NCBI GenBank assembly: GCA_002085205.1
Contig: NATF01000105.1
Coordinates: 1-7,734, forward strand
DNA length: 7,734 nucleotides
Reading direction: 5' to 3'
Source: Candidatus Cloacimonas sp. 4484_275
GTDB lineage: Bacteria; Cloacimonadota; Cloacimonadia; Cloacimonadales; TCS61
Positions within the stretch are counted from its first letter, which is position 1. Each line of letters starts with the position of its first letter. Under the pieces are notes generated by a model that ran no database searches, had not been told where the DNA came from, and saw only the letters and a program-made list of their open reading frames with translations. Shown in pieces: positions 6,500 through 7,734 of this stretch. The translations under genes were made by a program, and so were the position numbers.

Positions 6500-7524
6500 A
6501 AAAAACTTTGATTTTATTGTGTCTTACAAGTTCAATTTTACTCTCCGCCACGAATTTGTCTTTTTTGAACAAATTTCAATTGGAAACATATTATCACAGT
6601 AATATTCTAAAATATTCCAATGATGACGAAGAGGAATTTAAAAATTCGCTTAATCCCGAAAAATACAAAATCAATTCGCTCGACGATCTGGTTTTAGGCG
6701 CTCGAGCTCAATTCGGTTTGAAACATCGCTTTTTTTTCGGACACACTCAGCTCGATAAACTTGTTTTCAAGTATAATTATTATGCAAATAACGAGGTGAA
6801 AAACAATGTTTTTGTCGGTGCCGTTTTGAAACAATTTCTAAGGAAAAATTTCTATCTGAAGTTCGGATATTATTATTATCCGAAGATTTATATCAAGCAG
6901 TACAAAAGCGTTTTGGATGATTCCGAAACATATCACGAATTTTCTTATGCAAAAAATTCTTATTTCGCAATTTTGAATTTTTCTCCGGTTTCTTTTTTGG
7001 GAGTAAGTTATAATTTCGGTTTTTCCCAATTATTTCATAACAAATATTTCACCGAATTTGATGCGAATGTTTTCCGTCATAAAAGCGGATTAAAATTAAA
7101 TATTCCGCAAAATCTTGCTATTGGTTTTTATTATGAATATAAAATTTCCGACCCTCGAAATAATGAAATTCCGAAAAATATTGAAACGGAAGACGCTTCT
7201 TATGAATCAAATGTTTATTCATTTGTATTGTTAAATTCGGGATTTTTGAAATCAGGGAAATTTACGGTGAAATTAGGTACCACAATAAGGTTGGAAGAAA
7301 GATTCTATCAAACTTCCAATCCGACGGATAAATTTCATTATGCAAGGGAAGATGATATTTTATCAATTGATTCCTATGTGAAAATACCCTGTGGAAATAA
7401 CTTCGGAATTAAACTTTTTTACGGATACGAAATTAGACAAACCGATTCTCCTTATGAGTTCGTAATTTCCGCCAAAGAATATTCGCTTTATAAAACCGGT
7501 TTGACAATCTTTTTTGAAAAATAA
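6496..7524 (+). CDS. Probable outer-membrane beta-barrel protein, last gene of the PGA operon
   Basis: The protein has 342 residues. Residues 1-18 (MKKTLILLCLTSSILLSA) form a signal peptide. The rest alternates short amphipathic strands rich in Tyr, Phe and Gly with polar turns: LVLGARAQFGLKHRF (65-79), KLVFKYNYYANN (88-99), NFYLKFGYYYYP (118-129), SYFAILNFSP (155-164), LGVSYNFGFSQLF (168-180), LAIGFYYEYKI (207-217), GKFTVKLGTTIRL (254-266), FGIKLFYGYEIR (303-314) and LYKTGLTIFFEK (331-342). This is the pattern of a 12-16 strand outer-membrane barrel. It ends FFEK, so the usual terminal aromatic lies two residues in from the end. The mature N-terminus has an acidic segment YHSNILKYSNDDEEEF (33-48). 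The ATG overlaps the preceding stop (ATGA at 6496-6499), which ties its translation to the two-repeat protein. A role as exit channel or surface anchor of the polymer is inferred from context only. Confidence 0.8.
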   Translation: MKKTLILLCLTSSILLSATNLSFLNKFQLETYYHSNILKYSNDDEEEFKNSLNPEKYKINSLDDLVLGARAQFGLKHRFFFGHTQLDKLVFKYNYYANNEVKNNVFVGAVLKQFLRKNFYLKFGYYYYPKIYIKQYKSVLDDSETYHEFSYAKNSYFAILNFSPVSFLGVSYNFGFSQLFHNKYFTEFDANVFRHKSGLKLNIPQNLAIGFYYEYKISDPRNNEIPKNIETEDASYESNVYSFVLLNSGFLKSGKFTVKLGTTIRLEERFYQTSNPTDKFHYAREDDILSIDSYVKIPCGNNFGIKLFYGYEIRQTDSPYEFVISAKEYSLYKTGLTIFFEK

Positions 7525-7734
7525 TTTAAATGAAACTTTATTCGTGATTTCTTTTTTTATTACTTTTAACTTTATCCTTTCTGAATAACAGTCATCCTGA
7601 ATGATTCCGATTTATCGGAATTGTATCGAAGGATGGAGATGTAAAAAAGATTTTGCCGCACTTCGATACGGAACTTCGTTCCTACTCAGTGTGACAGAAA
7701 CAGCATAGATTCTAATTTTCCAATTCAAAATTAA
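7525..7734. other. Noncoding 3' end of window
   Basis: No plausible gene is seen in either strand. The first 64 bases are AT-rich with a T-run near 7542-7550 but no hairpin before it, so no standard terminator can be called. The middle holds the palindromic repeat annotated separately. The last ~37 bases are AT-rich with no recognisable feature. Confidence 0.6.
7589..7697. repeat. 109-base multi-hairpin palindromic intergenic repeat
   Basis: The ends are an imperfect inverted repeat: CAGTCATCCTGA at 7589-7600 against the complement of TCAGTGTGACAG at 7686-7697 (9 of 12 match). Inside are nested stems: CATCCT (7593-7598) with AGGATG (7630-7635); ATTCCGAT (7604-7611) with ATCGGAAT (7614-7621); GTATCGAAG (7623-7631) with CTTCGATAC (7661-7669), perfect over 9 bases; and GGAAC (7670-7674) with GTTCC (7678-7682). 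Some stems are mutually exclusive, so alternative folds are possible. From memory, the wording GTCATCCTGA...TCGAAGGAT...CTTCGATAC...TCAGTGTGACA resembles dispersed noncoding repeats common in Bacteroidota, Cloacimonadota and related genomes. It could act as transcript end or mRNA stabiliser for the upstream operon. Confidence 0.7.

Noticed and set aside
7525..7588. Intrinsic terminator after the barrel gene
   Set aside because: A T-run is present, but no GC-rich hairpin precedes it. The only strong hairpins are in the downstream repeat and lack a T-run after them.
1..7734. CRISPR array, tRNA, rRNA, transposase or integrase
   Set aside because: No regularly spaced repeats, cloverleaf-like sequences or mobile-element proteins were recognised on either strand.

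Overview
The window looks like AT-rich chromosomal DNA from a didermal (Gram-negative-type) bacterium of the FCB group. Candidatus Cloacimonadota or a close relative is my best guess, but this is inference. The grounds are two FlgD-like / type IX secretion (T9SS) C-terminal domains, a gingipain-like C25 peptidase scaffold, a poly-gamma-glutamate (PGA) type operon carrying the rarer PgsW-like gene, and an outer-membrane barrel. Every gene is on the + strand with short gaps or overlaps, so the window reads as one or two co-directional transcription units.

Left part (1-3202): the C-terminal end of a secreted protein with a T9SS-type tail (1-444) is followed after 12 bases by a gingipain-like C25 peptidase gene (457-3202). 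That gene is broken. The N-terminal half is in frame 1 and the rest in frame 2. Where they should join, the whole catalytic centre (His and Cys segment, roughly 130-150 residues) is missing. A second, in-frame loss seems to have occurred just before its sorting tail.

Middle part (3215-5611): pgsB (Mur-ligase-like PGA synthase) and pgsC (its membrane partner) are intact and abut each other. The third gene, pgsW-like, is also broken: its N-terminal half is in frame 1 and its C-terminal part in frame 2, and a family-typical central piece appears to be missing. No pgsA/capA is present in the window.

Right part (5624-7524): two translationally coupled genes (ATGA overlap) encode a secreted protein built from two copies of the same domain and a probable outer-membrane beta-barrel. 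Their position suggests they are the periplasmic and outer-membrane part of a PGA-type polymer export or anchoring system in a didermal cell. That is the most interesting hypothesis here. The window ends in about 210 noncoding bases carrying a 109-base multi-hairpin palindromic repeat (7589-7697) of a kind scattered through FCB-group genomes.

Three apparent internal losses in 7.7 kb, two of them with a frame change, mean either real gene decay or a defect in this assembly. Read mapping would decide.
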